NCBI RefSeq assembly: GCF_010119205.1 | Contig: NZ_WRXM01000002.1 | Span: forward strand, 550,982-614,981 | DNA: 64,000 bases | Direction of reading: 5' to 3' | From: Haloarcula limicola | GTDB lineage: Archaea > Halobacteriota > Halobacteria > Halobacteriales > Haloarculaceae | Shown: positions 51,334 to 60,136 of the stretch, piece by piece | Numbering within the stretch: the first letter of the stretch is position 1 | How the letters are laid out: each line of letters starts with the position of its first letter | Translations under genes and position numbers: made by a program | Notes under the pieces: model-generated | What the model was told of the DNA's origin: nothing | Seen by the model: only the letters and a program-made list of their open reading frames with translations | The model's database searches: none

Positions 51334-52137
51334 ATGCGCGCCTATCGAATCGCCTACGACGGTCGCCCCTACAACGGGTTCCAGCGCCAGCCCGACGTGG
51401 CGACGGTCGAGGACGCGCTGTTCGACGCGCTCTCGCGGCTCGGCGTTCGCGACCGGGCCAAGGGGCCGCCCGAGGGCTACGCGGCGGCCGGTCGCACCGA
51501 CGCCGGCGTCTCCGCCGTCGCCCAGACCGTCGCGTTCGACGCGCCCGCGTGGCTCTCACCGAAGGCGTTCAACAGTGAGCTCCCGGCGAGCATCCGCGCG
51601 TGGGCCAGTAGCGACGTTTCCGGAGATTTCCACGCCACCCACGACGCGAGCGAGCGCACCTACACGTACCACCTCTACGCGCCCGACGCCGCCGAAGTGA
51701 TGGCGCGGGCGGCCCTCGACGGGCTCCGGGGCGAACACGACTTCCACAACCTCACGCCGGACGAGACGGGCACGGTCCGGACCCTCGACGGGTCGCTGAC
51801 CCGCGACGGCGACTTCTTCGTCCTCGAACTGCGAGCCGGCGGGTTCTGTCGCCAGCTCGTGCGGCGCGTCGTCGGGCTGATCGCCGAGGTCGCCCGCGGC
51901 GAGTCGTCGTTTCCGAAGGTCGAGCGAGTTCTCGGTCCCGAACCCGTCGAGGGACCCGAGGGCGTCGCTCCCGCGCCGGCGTATCCGCTCGTGTTGACCG
52001 ACGTGACCTACCCCGGCGTCGGGTTCGACGCCGATCCCGACGCCCGCGCGAGCGCCCGAGAGATCTTCGACGGGTTGCGGGCCGAGCGGCGGACGACGGC
52101 GAGGGTCGCCGGGACCGTCCGCGACGGTCTCTCGTAG
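51334..52137 (+). CDS. truA: tRNA pseudouridine synthase TruA
   Basis: The 267-residue TruA-family enzyme makes pseudouridine at positions 38-40 of tRNA anticodon stems. The catalytic Asp lies in A-A-G-R-T-D-A-G-V-S-A, with Y-T-Y-H-L-Y and R-A-G-G-F-C-R-Q-L-V-R-R also conserved. The ATG at 51334 begins M-R-A-Y-R-I-A-Y-D-G-R-P-Y, the normal start; frames extending upstream cross the palindrome and are noise. Confidence 0.93.
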   Translation: MRAYRIAYDGRPYNGFQRQPDVATVEDALFDALSRLGVRDRAKGPPEGYAAAGRTDAGVSAVAQTVAFDAPAWLSPKAFNSELPASIRAWASSDVSGDFHATHDASERTYTYHLYAPDAAEVMARAALDGLRGEHDFHNLTPDETGTVRTLDGSLTRDGDFFVLELRAGGFCRQLVRRVVGLIAEVARGESSFPKVERVLGPEPVEGPEGVAPAPAYPLVLTDVTYPGVGFDADPDARASAREIFDGLRAERRTTARVAGTVRDGLS

Positions 52138-52219
52138 CCGGATGGACGGTCCCCGGAGTCAGACCGGCGTCGGTCCGTAGCTGAAAAGGCTTACCCGGCC
52201 CCCCTGCTTAGACCGGGAC

Positions 52220-54010
52220 ATGAGTTCGGTACCCGCACGCGGCGACATCGACGAGGCGTACAAGTGGGACCTAGAGTCCCTCTACGCGACGGACGACGAC
52301 TGGGAAGCCGCGTACGAGGAGGCCGAGGAACGCATCGAGGACCTCGCGGCCTACGAGGGGCAGGTAACCGACGACGCCGAGACGCTCCTGTCGGTGCTGG
52401 AGACGTACGAGGAACTGATGCGCGTCGTCGCCAACGTCACCGCCTACGCGCGGATGCGCCGCGACGAGGACACGACCGACGACACCTATCAGGCGCTGAC
52501 CGCCCGCAGTCAGTCGCTCTCCTCGGAAGCCAGCAGCGCGGCTTCCTTCATCGAACCCGAGCTACAGGAACTGAACCGGAGCGACGTCGAGTCGATGATG
52601 GACGAGGAGCCCGACCTCGACGCCTACGGCCACTACTTCGACGACGTGCTCCGGATGAAACCGCACACCCGCTCGGCCGAGGTCGAGAACCTGCTGGCCG
52701 AACTGGGCGAGGTGACCGGCGCGCCCGGCGAGGTCTATAACATGCTCGCCAACGCCGACATGGAGTTCCCGACGGTCGAGGACCCCGACGGCGAGACCCG
52801 AGCGGTCACGCTCAACAACTTCACCACGCTCCAGAAACACCCGGACAGGGACTTCCGCCAGCGCGTCTACGAGGCCTTCTACGACGAGTGGGAGGGCGTC
52901 AGGAACGCCGTCGGCACGGCCTACAAGAACTCGGTCAAGACCGACGTGAAGATGGCACAGGCGCGCAACTACGACAGCGCCCGCGGAGCCGCCCTGAACG
53001 GTCCGAACGTCCCCGTCGAAGTCTACGACACGCTGGTCGACACCGTCCACGACAACCTGGACCACCTCCACCGCCACGCGGAGTTGAAACGGGAGGCCAT
53101 CGGCGCGGACGAACTGCAGATGTGGGACCTCTACGTTCCACTCGTGCAGGAGGAGTCGCCCGAGATCGAGTACGAGCGGGCCTGTGAGTACGTCACCGAG
53201 GCCGTCGCGCCGCTGGGCGAGGAGTACCAGTCCCGCCTCGCCGACGGACTGGAGTCGCGCTGGGTCGACGTCTACGAGACCGAGCACAAGCAGTCGGGGG
53301 CGTACTCCGGGGGCACCTACGACTCCCAGCCGTTCATCCTGATGAACTATCAGGACGACGTGGAATCGATGTACACGCTGGCCCACGAGCTCGGCCACTC
53401 GATGCACTCCGAGTTCACCAGCGAGGAGCAGCCGTACGTCTACTCGGGCTACGAGATCTTCGTCGCCGAGGTCGCCAGCACGGTCAACGAGACGTTGCTG
53501 ACCCACCACCTGCTGGAGACGGTCGAGGACGAGCGACTGCGTCGACACGTCCTCAACGAGTACCTAGAGCGGTTCCGCTCGACGCTGTATCGACAGACCA
53601 TGTTCGCGGAGTTCGAACACCGCACCCACGAGATGAGCGAGTCGGGCGAGCCGCTCACGCCCGACCGGCTGGACGACCTCTACGCCGACCTCAAGGGCGA
53701 CTACTACGACCCGGCGACCCTCGACGACCGCATCGCCCGCGAGTGGATGCGAATCCCGCACTTCTATCGGGCGTTCTACGTCTACCAGTACGCCACCGGC
53801 ATCTCCGCGGCCGTCGCGCTGGTCGAGAACATCCTCGAAGGGGACGACGACGCCGCGGAGCGCTACGTCGACTTCCTGCGCAGCGGGTCGCGGGAGTATC
53901 CGCTGGAACTGCTCCGGAACGCCGGCGTGGACATGGCCAGCCCCGAGCCGGTCGATTCGGCGCTCTCGACGTACGGCGAGTACCTGGACGAGTTCGCCAG
54001 CCTCCTGTAG
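52220..54010 (+). CDS. pepF: Oligoendopeptidase F
   Basis: The 596-residue M3B zinc peptidase has H389-E-L-G-H393 with the following S-M-H-S, and E in Y-E-I-F-V-A-E-V-A-S as third metal ligand. The helical N-terminal lobe covers about 1-200. It degrades short peptides in the cytosol after the proteasome and other proteases act. An oligo-AT-poor leader precedes it; PAN follows on the same strand 150 bp later, a functional match in protein turnover. Confidence 0.93.
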   Translation: MSSVPARGDIDEAYKWDLESLYATDDDWEAAYEEAEERIEDLAAYEGQVTDDAETLLSVLETYEELMRVVANVTAYARMRRDEDTTDDTYQALTARSQSLSSEASSAASFIEPELQELNRSDVESMMDEEPDLDAYGHYFDDVLRMKPHTRSAEVENLLAELGEVTGAPGEVYNMLANADMEFPTVEDPDGETRAVTLNNFTTLQKHPDRDFRQRVYEAFYDEWEGVRNAVGTAYKNSVKTDVKMAQARNYDSARGAALNGPNVPVEVYDTLVDTVHDNLDHLHRHAELKREAIGADELQMWDLYVPLVQEESPEIEYERACEYVTEAVAPLGEEYQSRLADGLESRWVDVYETEHKQSGAYSGGTYDSQPFILMNYQDDVESMYTLAHELGHSMHSEFTSEEQPYVYSGYEIFVAEVASTVNETLLTHHLLETVEDERLRRHVLNEYLERFRSTLYRQTMFAEFEHRTHEMSESGEPLTPDRLDDLYADLKGDYYDPATLDDRIAREWMRIPHFYRAFYVYQYATGISAAVALVENILEGDDDAAERYVDFLRSGSREYPLELLRNAGVDMASPEPVDSALSTYGEYLDEFASLL

Positions 54011-54160
54011 CTCACCGATCACTCCCATCGTGCGCGGCGACCGTTCGCCGTCTCAACCGTCTGTCGTTCGACAGCGGGACCTGAAGCGTTCGCGTCCCCC
54101 GCGTACCGCGGTTGACCCAAAGGCACTTTGTGTCTCAACCGTGTAGTACCGGGCACCCAA

Positions 54161-55381
54161 ATGTCGCGTAGCCCCTCGCTTCCGGACAGGCCACGGCTCG
54201 ACCTCGATCCAGACATGACGCCCGAGGAGCGTCTCGAGGCCCTCCGGGACCACTTCGAAGAGATCGTCCGCATCAACGAACAGCTCACCGACCAGCTCGA
54301 CGACGCCCGCGGTCGGCAGACCTCGCTCACCGACGAGGTGGACCAGCTCGAGCGCGAGAACGAGATGCTGAAGACCTCGTCGCTGTACATCGCCACCGTC
54401 GAGGAGCTGACCGACGACGGCGTCGTCGTCAAGCAGCACGGCAACAACCAGGAGGTCCTGACGGAGGTCTCCCCGTCGATGCGCGAGAGCCTGGAGGCCG
54501 GCGACCGCGTCGCCATCAACGACTCGTTCGGCGTCAAGGAGATCCTCGACCCCGAGACGGACGCGCGCGCACAGGCGATGCAAGTCGAGGCGTCGCCGGA
54601 CGTTTCCTACGAGGACATCGGAGGCCTAGAGGAGCAAATCCGAGAGGTCCGCGAGGCCGTCGAGGAACCGCTGATCAACGCCGAACAGTTCCACGAAGTC
54701 GGCATCGACCCGCCGAGCGGGGTCCTGCTGCACGGCCCGCCCGGCACGGGCAAGACGATGCTGGCGAAGGCCGTCGCCAACGAGACCGACGCCACCTTCA
54801 TCAAGATGGCCGGCTCCGAACTCGTTCGGAAGTTCATCGGCGAGGGCGCACGGCTCGTCCGTGACCTCTTCGAACTGGCCAGCGAGCGCCAGCCGGCCAT
54901 CATCTTCATCGACGAGATAGACGCGATCGCCGCCAAGCGAACCGAATCGAAGACCAGCGGCGACGCCGAGGTCCAGCGGACGATGATGCAACTGCTCTCG
55001 GAGATGGACGGCTTCGACGACCGCGGCGAGATCCGCATCATCGCCGCCACCAACCGCTTCGACATGCTCGACCGCGCCATCCTCCGGCCCGGTCGGTTCG
55101 ACCGCCTCATCGAAGTCCCCAACCCCGACGTCGAGGGCCGCGAGCGCATCCTCGAGATCCACACCGAGCGGATGAACCTCGACTCGGAGGTGGACCTGCG
55201 AGCGCTCGCTCGCGAGGCCGACGGGCTCTCCGGTGCGGAACTGGCCTCGCTGGCGACCGAAGCCGGGATGTTCGCCATCCGCGACGACCGAACGACCGTC
55301 GAACAGGCGGACTTCCGCGCCGCCCGAGAGAAGCTCGACCAAGAGGAGGAGTCCGGCAGTCAGCCGGTCGCGTTCGCCTGA
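54161..55381 (+). CDS. pan: Proteasome-activating nucleotidase (PAN)
   Basis: The 406-residue AAA ATPase unfolds substrates for the 20S proteasome. It has an N-terminal coiled coil (about 24-75), an OB-like domain, Walker A G-P-P-G-T-G-K-T (192-199), Walker B I-I-F-I-D-E (247-252), pore loop K-F-I-G (224-227) and the SRH arginines in R-P-G-R-F-D-R. The C-terminus ends P-V-A-F-A: the HbYX docking Tyr is replaced by Phe. ATG 54161 was chosen; an in-frame start 11 codons upstream has a poor context. A T-run follows. Confidence 0.95.
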   Translation: MSRSPSLPDRPRLDLDPDMTPEERLEALRDHFEEIVRINEQLTDQLDDARGRQTSLTDEVDQLERENEMLKTSSLYIATVEELTDDGVVVKQHGNNQEVLTEVSPSMRESLEAGDRVAINDSFGVKEILDPETDARAQAMQVEASPDVSYEDIGGLEEQIREVREAVEEPLINAEQFHEVGIDPPSGVLLHGPPGTGKTMLAKAVANETDATFIKMAGSELVRKFIGEGARLVRDLFELASERQPAIIFIDEIDAIAAKRTESKTSGDAEVQRTMMQLLSEMDGFDDRGEIRIIAATNRFDMLDRAILRPGRFDRLIEVPNPDVEGRERILEIHTERMNLDSEVDLRALAREADGLSGAELASLATEAGMFAIRDDRTTVEQADFRAAREKLDQEEESGSQPVAFA

Positions 55382-55404
55382 GCGGGCTCCAACTCGAAAC
55401 GGAA

Positions 55405-55414
55405 CCCCTCTTTT
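55405..55414 (+). terminator. Pyrimidine/T-run after PAN
   Basis: CCCCTCTTTT, about 25-33 bp after the PAN stop, fits an archaeal U-rich terminator. Confidence 0.35.
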
Positions 55415-55495
55415 CCTGCACGCTTCCGTTCGGTTATCCGACAGTATAGCGGTCGTATCCGTCCGTTAGTCGGCGATTAGTAAGGGAAGTGGCCC

Positions 55496-55876
55496 GTGAA
55501 ACGGCGGACAACGGTGACATCGGACCACTCACTGACCGACGGCGAGCTAGCGCGTTGGATCCCCATCGGCGGCGAGCTGTCGGTGTCACACGCGGTGCTG
55601 TGGACGGTCATCCTCCTCACGTCGCTGTTCGACATTGTGACGACGACGGTGGGACTCGAACTCGGTCTCCGGGAGGGGAACGCCGTCGCGCGGGCGCTCA
55701 TCGAGAGCTACGGCGTCGTCGGTCTCGCAATCTTGAAAATCGGGGCACTCGTCGTCGTCGCCCTCGTCTGGGCCGCCCTCGACGAACGCCGCTCGACGGC
55801 GGCGCTCGTCGGGTTCGCGCTCGTCTCCTCGTTCGTCGTCGCCCTGAATACGGTCGCGCTCGTCACCGTCCTCTGA
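55496..55876 (+). CDS. DUF5658-like small membrane protein
   Basis: The 126-residue protein has a charged N-terminus (MKRRTTVTSDHSLTDGELARW) and three membrane helices (about 32-54, 70-92 and 100-125) with F-D-I-V-T-T-T-V-G-L-E at the first loop, a pattern of DUF5658-type proteins. No function is known. It begins with GTG at 55496. It converges on the zinc-ribbon gene. Confidence 0.65.
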   Translation: MKRRTTVTSDHSLTDGELARWIPIGGELSVSHAVLWTVILLTSLFDIVTTTVGLELGLREGNAVARALIESYGVVGLAILKIGALVVVALVWAALDERRSTAALVGFALVSSFVVALNTVALVTVL

Positions 55877-55905
55877 ACGGGTAGCGTCGAGCCGATGTGT
55901 CCCGC

Positions 55906-56040
55906 TCACTCCTCGCCGCGGTCGGCGATCATATCGCCCCCGCACTCCGGACAGGACGACCGAAGCACGTCTGTACTGTATCCGCACTTTCGACACACGA
56001 GCAGTTTCGCCCGCTCGGCGTCCTCGGATCGCTGAGCCAT
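55906..56040 (-). CDS. Small zinc-ribbon protein (44 residues)
   Basis: The protein begins MAQRSEDAERAKLLVCRKCG and has C-R-K-C and C-P-E-C pairs spaced by about ten residues, a minimal zinc ribbon of the type in RNA-polymerase-related or ribosomal proteins. The tail is GGDMIADRGEE. It is divergent from the next zinc-binding gene, the two starts lying 125 bp apart. Its partner is unknown. Confidence 0.68.
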   Translation of the reverse strand: MAQRSEDAERAKLLVCRKCGYSTDVLRSSCPECGGDMIADRGEE

Positions 56041-56164
56041 ACGAGTCTGTTTCGACCAGAAGGTGTTAACTATTGTCACGACTTGTGAACCATCGAGCGA
56101 GAGACGACCGCCGGGCGCTCGAACCGTCCGAGAACTTACTGCCGGTCGGGACCAACGGCGACCC

Positions 56165-56329
56165 ATGAGCGGAACGACGCATCAGTGCCTCTGCGGGGCG
56201 ACGCTTCGATTCCGGCAGGACTTGACGCGTGAGCGAACCGGCACTACGCCGACGTGGACCTGTTCAGATTGTGGCACGCAGGTTCCCGGCGTCGTCGCGG
56301 AGAAGCTCTCTCACCAACATCCGTCCTGA
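56165..56329 (+). CDS. Small Cys-pair protein (54 residues), probable zinc-binding
   Basis: The sequence begins MSGTTHQCLCGATLRFRQDL; it has C-L-C and, about 20 residues later, C-S-D-C, then a hydrophilic tail (VVAEKLSHQHPS). The C-x-C...C-x2-C pattern suggests a zinc ribbon. The ATG at 56165 is chosen; upstream in-frame codons have poor coding quality. No family was recognised. Confidence 0.6.
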   Translation: MSGTTHQCLCGATLRFRQDLTRERTGTTPTWTCSDCGTQVPGVVAEKLSHQHPS

Positions 56330-56374
56330 GAGCGATCCCGGTCGCCGGAGAACGGGTTCGGAGAGAAACGGCGG

Positions 56375-57040
56375 TCAGTCGATGTAGCCGAGCGCCGCGT
56401 CGATGCGGCCCAGCTCCGGTCCGGAGGTGTCCGAACCACAGACGTAGCCGTAGTCGTTGGCGACCAGTCCCGACCCGACGAGCGGGCCGCCGTAGTTGAC
56501 GGTGCCGATGTCGGCGGGGACGCCCAACAGCTCCTCCAGGGCGTCTAGTTCGCCATCGGTCGCCTTCGGGTGACAGAGCACGCCCTCGTTGGTGGCGACG
56601 GCGGCGGTGCCGACGGTGTTGACGCCGGCGATGACGCCGCGCTCTACGGGGACGCCCAGTCCGTCGCTGACCGTCTCGACGGCTTCCTCGGAGAGGTCCG
56701 GGTGGACGTACGCGCCCGTGTCGTTACAGCAGACGACGTTGCCGGCGGCGTTGATTCGCCCCGGCAGTTTCGTCACCGGCACGTCGACGACGTCCTGAAT
56801 CTCCTCGATTTCGCGGTCTCGGACGCGAGCGGAGACGAGGAGGCCGTTCCCGTTGCCGGTCGCCAGCGCGCCGACGGTCCCCGACTGACCGATGGTCGTC
56901 GGAACCACGGGCACCTCCAGCTCTTCGCCTAAGTCCTCGCGCAGCGATTCGTCTACGTCGGGGCGGACCAGCACGCAGTCGTCGGTCGCACGGGCGAAGA
57001 CACCGACGTACGACGACCCGGAGAACGCGGCGCGGAGCAA
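56375..57040 (-). CDS. eif6: Translation initiation factor aIF6
   Basis: The 221-residue pentein-fold protein prevents premature joining of the ribosomal subunits by binding the 50S. The start is a TTG at 57040 ([17 protein letters not shown]), two bases after the L31e stop. No ATG or GTG in frame gives this conserved N-terminus, and the residue before it is V-N from the L31e region. The fivefold repeat is seen in [20 protein letters not shown] and G-V-N-T-V-G-T-A-A. It is the last gene of the L39e-L31e-aIF6 operon. Confidence 0.94.
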   Translation of the reverse strand: MLRAAFSGSSYVGVFARATDDCVLVRPDVDESLREDLGEELEVPVVPTTIGQSGTVGALATGNGNGLLVSARVRDREIEEIQDVVDVPVTKLPGRINAAGNVVCCNDTGAYVHPDLSEEAVETVSDGLGVPVERGVIAGVNTVGTAAVATNEGVLCHPKATDGELDALEELLGVPADIGTVNYGGPLVGSGLVANDYGYVCGSDTSGPELGRIDAALGYID

Positions 57041-57042
57041 GT

Positions 57043-57321
57043 TTACTCTGCGGTCTCGGCTTCGACGACTGCCTCGCCCTCTTCCTCGAAGCGGGCGGCG
57101 CGCACGCGAAGCTTGCTCGGCGGGTTCGACCGTCCCTTGGCCCACGTGGCCTCGTTGATCGAGGTGTCGATGCGGACGGCGTCCTCCTCGACCGAGAAGT
57201 GCTTCGCGAGATGCTCGCGGATGAGCGTCATCGCCTTGTCGGCGGCCTGGTGGTTCGGTTCCGCGCGAGCGTCGCGGAGCGGGATCGTGACGACGCGCTC
57301 CTCGAAGTCACTGGAACTCAT
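57043..57321 (-). CDS. rpl31e: Ribosomal protein L31e
   Basis: The 92-residue large-subunit protein at the exit-tunnel rim begins [17 protein letters not shown], and [17 protein letters not shown] is typical. Its start overlaps the stop of L39e by one base and its stop is two bases before the TTG of aIF6. Confidence 0.95.
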   Translation of the reverse strand: MSSSDFEERVVTIPLRDARAEPNHQAADKAMTLIREHLAKHFSVEEDAVRIDTSINEATWAKGRSNPPSKLRVRAARFEEEGEAVVEAETAE

Positions 57322-57473
57322 TATTCGTCGGTGTCGTTACGCCGCCAGTGGCGGCGCTTGGGGTTGCGCTGCACTTCGCGGTCGGTCTTGAGCATGACCC
57401 AAGCCGGGACGCGACTGTTCTGGTTGTCGAGCTTGGCCAGCCGCTTCTTCTTGGCCTTCGACTTCTTACTCAT
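57321..57473 (-). CDS. rpl39e: Ribosomal protein L39e
   Basis: The 50-residue, very basic protein begins [20 protein letters not shown] and ends [15 protein letters not shown], lining the ribosomal exit tunnel. It is the first gene of the operon; TTTAAG lies about 30 bp upstream on the minus strand (57500-57507). The TAATG overlap with L31e implies coupling. Confidence 0.95.
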   Translation of the reverse strand: MSKKSKAKKKRLAKLDNQNSRVPAWVMLKTDREVQRNPKRRHWRRNDTDE

Positions 57474-57499
57474 GGTGTCCCGTGTGTTCCGCCCCGTGA

Positions 57500-57507
57500 C
57501 TTAAATT
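57500..57507 (-). promoter_or_regulatory. TATA element for the L39e operon
   Basis: On the minus strand AATTTAAG lies 27-34 bp upstream of the L39e ATG (57473), a fit for a leaderless transcript. Confidence 0.45.
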
Positions 57508-57621
57508 CCTTCCTTTTCCGCCCGCGTCCGTCGGCAGCGAGGACCGACCGCCGTCCGGCGTTATCAGGGTTTGTAAGCGGACACGTAGAACTAAGTAGGA
57601 ATATCGGCAGAAAATCACTCG

Positions 57622-58137
57622 ATGAAGCGCCGGGCGGTCCTTCGGACGTTGGGAACAGGGGTGACAGCCCTCGGCAGCGGCTGTCTGGGTGGCGGCGGAG
57701 AGGTCATCGTCAGTATTCAACGGGACGTCACCGTCGATCCACAGAACGCGTGGATAGAGAAAGACATCCCGGACCTCTCGGATTCCGGTGGCGCTATCGA
57801 GTACATCGTTCGGTCGGAGACGCCGTTCGACGTGTACTTCTTCGCCGACGGCGATGGCTTCTCTCAGTACGATTCCTATATCAAGGGGCACGAACCCGAC
57901 AGTACGCCGTCGGGACACCCCGCCTTCAGCCAGACGGCGCTCCCGAAGGAGGGGGCGGACCTCTACGAAGCGTCGACGGCCGACGGCGGGAACCGCGAAC
58001 CCGTCGAGATGGCGGGGCCGTACCACTTCGCCGTCGACCACTCGAACTACCGGATGGAGACCCGCGTCGAGGAGTACGACGACCCGCTGACGGCGTTCGT
58101 CGACCTGAAGGTGATCCGGAGTCGGTCACCGCTCTAG
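57622..58137 (+). CDS. Exported Tat-type lipoprotein of unknown function
   Basis: The 171-residue protein begins MKRRAVLRTLGTGVTALGSGC: twin Arg, hydrophobic stretch and lipobox L-G-S-G-C (C21) typical of haloarchaeal Tat lipoproteins. The mature part is beta-rich (EVIVSIQRDVTVDP, YIVRSETPFDVYFFADGDG, PYHFAVDHSNYRM) like a small ligand-binding or CARDB-type domain. No catalytic motif is visible. The stop shares CTAG with that of the convergent ZIP transporter gene. Confidence 0.72.
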   Translation: MKRRAVLRTLGTGVTALGSGCLGGGGEVIVSIQRDVTVDPQNAWIEKDIPDLSDSGGAIEYIVRSETPFDVYFFADGDGFSQYDSYIKGHEPDSTPSGHPAFSQTALPKEGADLYEASTADGGNREPVEMAGPYHFAVDHSNYRMETRVEEYDDPLTAFVDLKVIRSRSPL

Positions 58138-58946
58138 ACGAACGCGAGGGGGACCATCGCCAGGACGCCGACCGCACCGCCGGCGACCAGTTCCCGCTTG
58201 CCGCCGCCGGCGAGACCCTCGCCGTAGTCGAGCGCCTCGGGGACGAACTCGGTGGCGACGAGATACACCATCGCGCCGGCCGCGAAGCCGAAGCCCAGGG
58301 GGAGGAATTCCTTCGCGAGCGTCACGAAGTAGTAGGCGACGACGGCACCGAGCGGTTGAGGCAGCGAGGAAAACACCGCCCACCAGACCATCCGCCACTC
58401 GCCGACCCCGAGCGACCGCAGCGGAATGGCGATCGCGGTGCCCTCGGGGACGTTGTGAATGGAGATGGCGATCGTCATGAACACCGCGAGCACCGGCACG
58501 GCGGTGCCGGCGACGAGGACCGAGTTCGCCGGCGACGCGCCCTCCAGTCCGAGTTCGGCGAAGGAGACGCCGACGGCGACGCCCTCCGGGAAACTGTGGA
58601 CGGTCAGGATGCCGAGGATGAGCAAGAGCTTCTTGAAGTCGGCCCGTTCGAACTGCTTCGGCCCGTGTTCGACGCCGTCGAGCACACGGTCGGCGGCTTC
58701 CACGAGAGCGACGCCCGCGAGCAGCCCCGGAACCAGGAGTATCGGCGACCCGTAGGCCAACCCCTCGCGCACGAGGCCGAACAGCGACGCCGCGACCATG
58801 ATGCCCGAGGCGAGTCCCCAGAGGAGGACGTTCCACCGATCCGAGAACTCCTCGACCAGAAAGAACGGAATCGCGCCCAGCCCGGTCGCCAACGCGGTGA
58901 GCGAGCCGGCGACGAAGACGAACGCCGCGTTCTCGACGGCGACCAT
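58134..58946 (-). CDS. ZIP-family divalent metal transporter
   Basis: The 270-residue membrane protein has eight helices with ZIP metal motifs H-S-F-P-E-G in helix 4 and H-N-V-P-E-G in helix 5. It imports Zn2+, Fe2+ or Mn2+; which one cannot be decided. The start MVAVENAAFVFVAGSL follows a minus-strand TATA box (58969-58977) at leaderless spacing. It is 81 bp from the thpR stop on the same strand. Confidence 0.86.
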   Translation of the reverse strand: MVAVENAAFVFVAGSLTALATGLGAIPFFLVEEFSDRWNVLLWGLASGIMVAASLFGLVREGLAYGSPILLVPGLLAGVALVEAADRVLDGVEHGPKQFERADFKKLLLILGILTVHSFPEGVAVGVSFAELGLEGASPANSVLVAGTAVPVLAVFMTIAISIHNVPEGTAIAIPLRSLGVGEWRMVWWAVFSSLPQPLGAVVAYYFVTLAKEFLPLGFGFAAGAMVYLVATEFVPEALDYGEGLAGGGKRELVAGGAVGVLAMVPLAFV

Positions 58947-58968
58947 AGCAGCCCTACGCGACTGGACG

Positions 58969-58977
58969 CTATAAAAA
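58969..58977 (-). promoter_or_regulatory. TATA element for the ZIP transporter gene
   Basis: On the minus strand TTTTTATAG lies 23-31 bp upstream of the ATG at 58946. Confidence 0.5.
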
Positions 58978-59027
58978 TTATCACTAGACTGACTTTTTTC
59001 GGCCGGCCTAGAGCCGCCGAGATGGTG

Positions 59028-59591
59028 CTATAACGTAACTGATTCGATAGTTCGATAGGCGGGCCCGTCGTCGCCGAGGACGCTCTCGGTGAGGCGTATC
59101 TCCTCGACCGACAACCGCCCGACTTCGGGGTCGCTCTCTTCGACGACGCGTTGGACCCGCTCTTTCCCGCCGGCGTGGTCCATCCGAGCGATCGTCGCGT
59201 GCGGAGTGAACTCGTGGTCCTCCGGATCGAACCCCATCTCGGTGGTCCGCGCCTCGATGGCCTCGTGCAGCGCCGTCAGTTCCGCGTCCCCGCGGCCCTC
59301 GCGGACGCCGACCCAGACGACGCTGATGTAGTCGAGCGACGGGAAGACGCCGAGTCCGCCGAAGCGCGCTTCGAACGGTTCGACGCCGCTGTCGTCGACG
59401 GCGGCTTCGAGTTCGGTCACGAGGTCCCCGATTCGATCCGGGTCGGTGTCGCCGAGGAACTTCAGCGTGACGTGAGTCTGTCCGGGGTCGGTGAGTCGGA
59501 GTCCCGACGCGCCCTCGAATCGCTCCTGCACCGCTCGAACCGCGTCTTCGAGGCCGTCTAGGTCGACGCTGACGAACAGTCGCTTGCTCAT
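59028..59591 (-). CDS. thpR: RNA 2',3'-cyclic phosphodiesterase (2H family)
   Basis: The 187-residue 2H phosphoesterase has two H-x-T-x motifs, T-H-V-T-L-K-F near 41-47 and P-H-A-T-I-A-R near 130-136. Members hydrolyse 2',3'-cyclic phosphates of RNA ends and can ligate 2'-5' bonds in vitro. The protein begins MSKRLFVSVDLDG. It is transcribed toward the ZIP transporter gene. Confidence 0.9.
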   Translation of the reverse strand: MSKRLFVSVDLDGLEDAVRAVQERFEGASGLRLTDPGQTHVTLKFLGDTDPDRIGDLVTELEAAVDDSGVEPFEARFGGLGVFPSLDYISVVWVGVREGRGDAELTALHEAIEARTTEMGFDPEDHEFTPHATIARMDHAGGKERVQRVVEESDPEVGRLSVEEIRLTESVLGDDGPAYRTIESVTL

Positions 59592-59661
59592 GGCCGGGGC
59601 TACGGCGTCGAGCGCAAGAAAGCCCCGGCGAGTCTCGGAGTCGGAGGCGTCGCGGGCGAGG

Positions 59662-60051
59662 TTACGCCGTCGCCGCCGACCCTGATAGCGTTCGAGTCAG
59701 CGCGCGAACGAGTCCGACGGCGGCCGTCGTCACCGCGGCACCGAAGATCACGTCGAGTGGTAACAGGGGTAACACGAAGAACCGAAAGAACACCAGCGCC
59801 ATCACCGAGAGGGCGAAGAGAGCGCGTCTCCGCGGCGTCTCGGCCGGTTCGGACCACCAGGAATCGGGAGCGTCTATGCGCGAGGCGAACCGGCGGGCGA
59901 GGAGCGCCGCGGTAAGCGTGACCGCGACGCCGGAAGCAGCCACTGGGACGGCCAGCGAGCCGCCGTCGGCGTGTATCACCGCGCCCGTCAGAACCGCCAC
60001 GCTGCCACCGAAGACGACGAGGAGGGCGTCCAGCGCCAGCGGGTCGCGCAT
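59662..60051 (-). CDS. Four-helix membrane protein of unknown function
   Basis: The 129-residue protein has about four membrane helices (MRDPLALDALLVVFGGSVAV, SLAVPVAASGVAVTLTAALL, RALFALSVMALVFFRFFVL, VIFGAAVTTAAVGLVRAL) and a polar loop (IDAPDSWWSEPAETPRRR). ATG 60051 is chosen; an upstream in-frame ATG adds a basic, non-membrane leader. It diverges from the TPR gene. No family was recognised. Confidence 0.6.
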   Translation of the reverse strand: MRDPLALDALLVVFGGSVAVLTGAVIHADGGSLAVPVAASGVAVTLTAALLARRFASRIDAPDSWWSEPAETPRRRALFALSVMALVFFRFFVLPLLPLDVIFGAAVTTAAVGLVRALTRTLSGSAATA

Positions 60052-60136
60052 GGCCGATAGCTCGTCCGGGGCCGACTTGAATCGTGGCGTCCCGCTGACG
60101 TAGCCCTTAACCCGCCGCACCGCCAAACCGAGTCCA

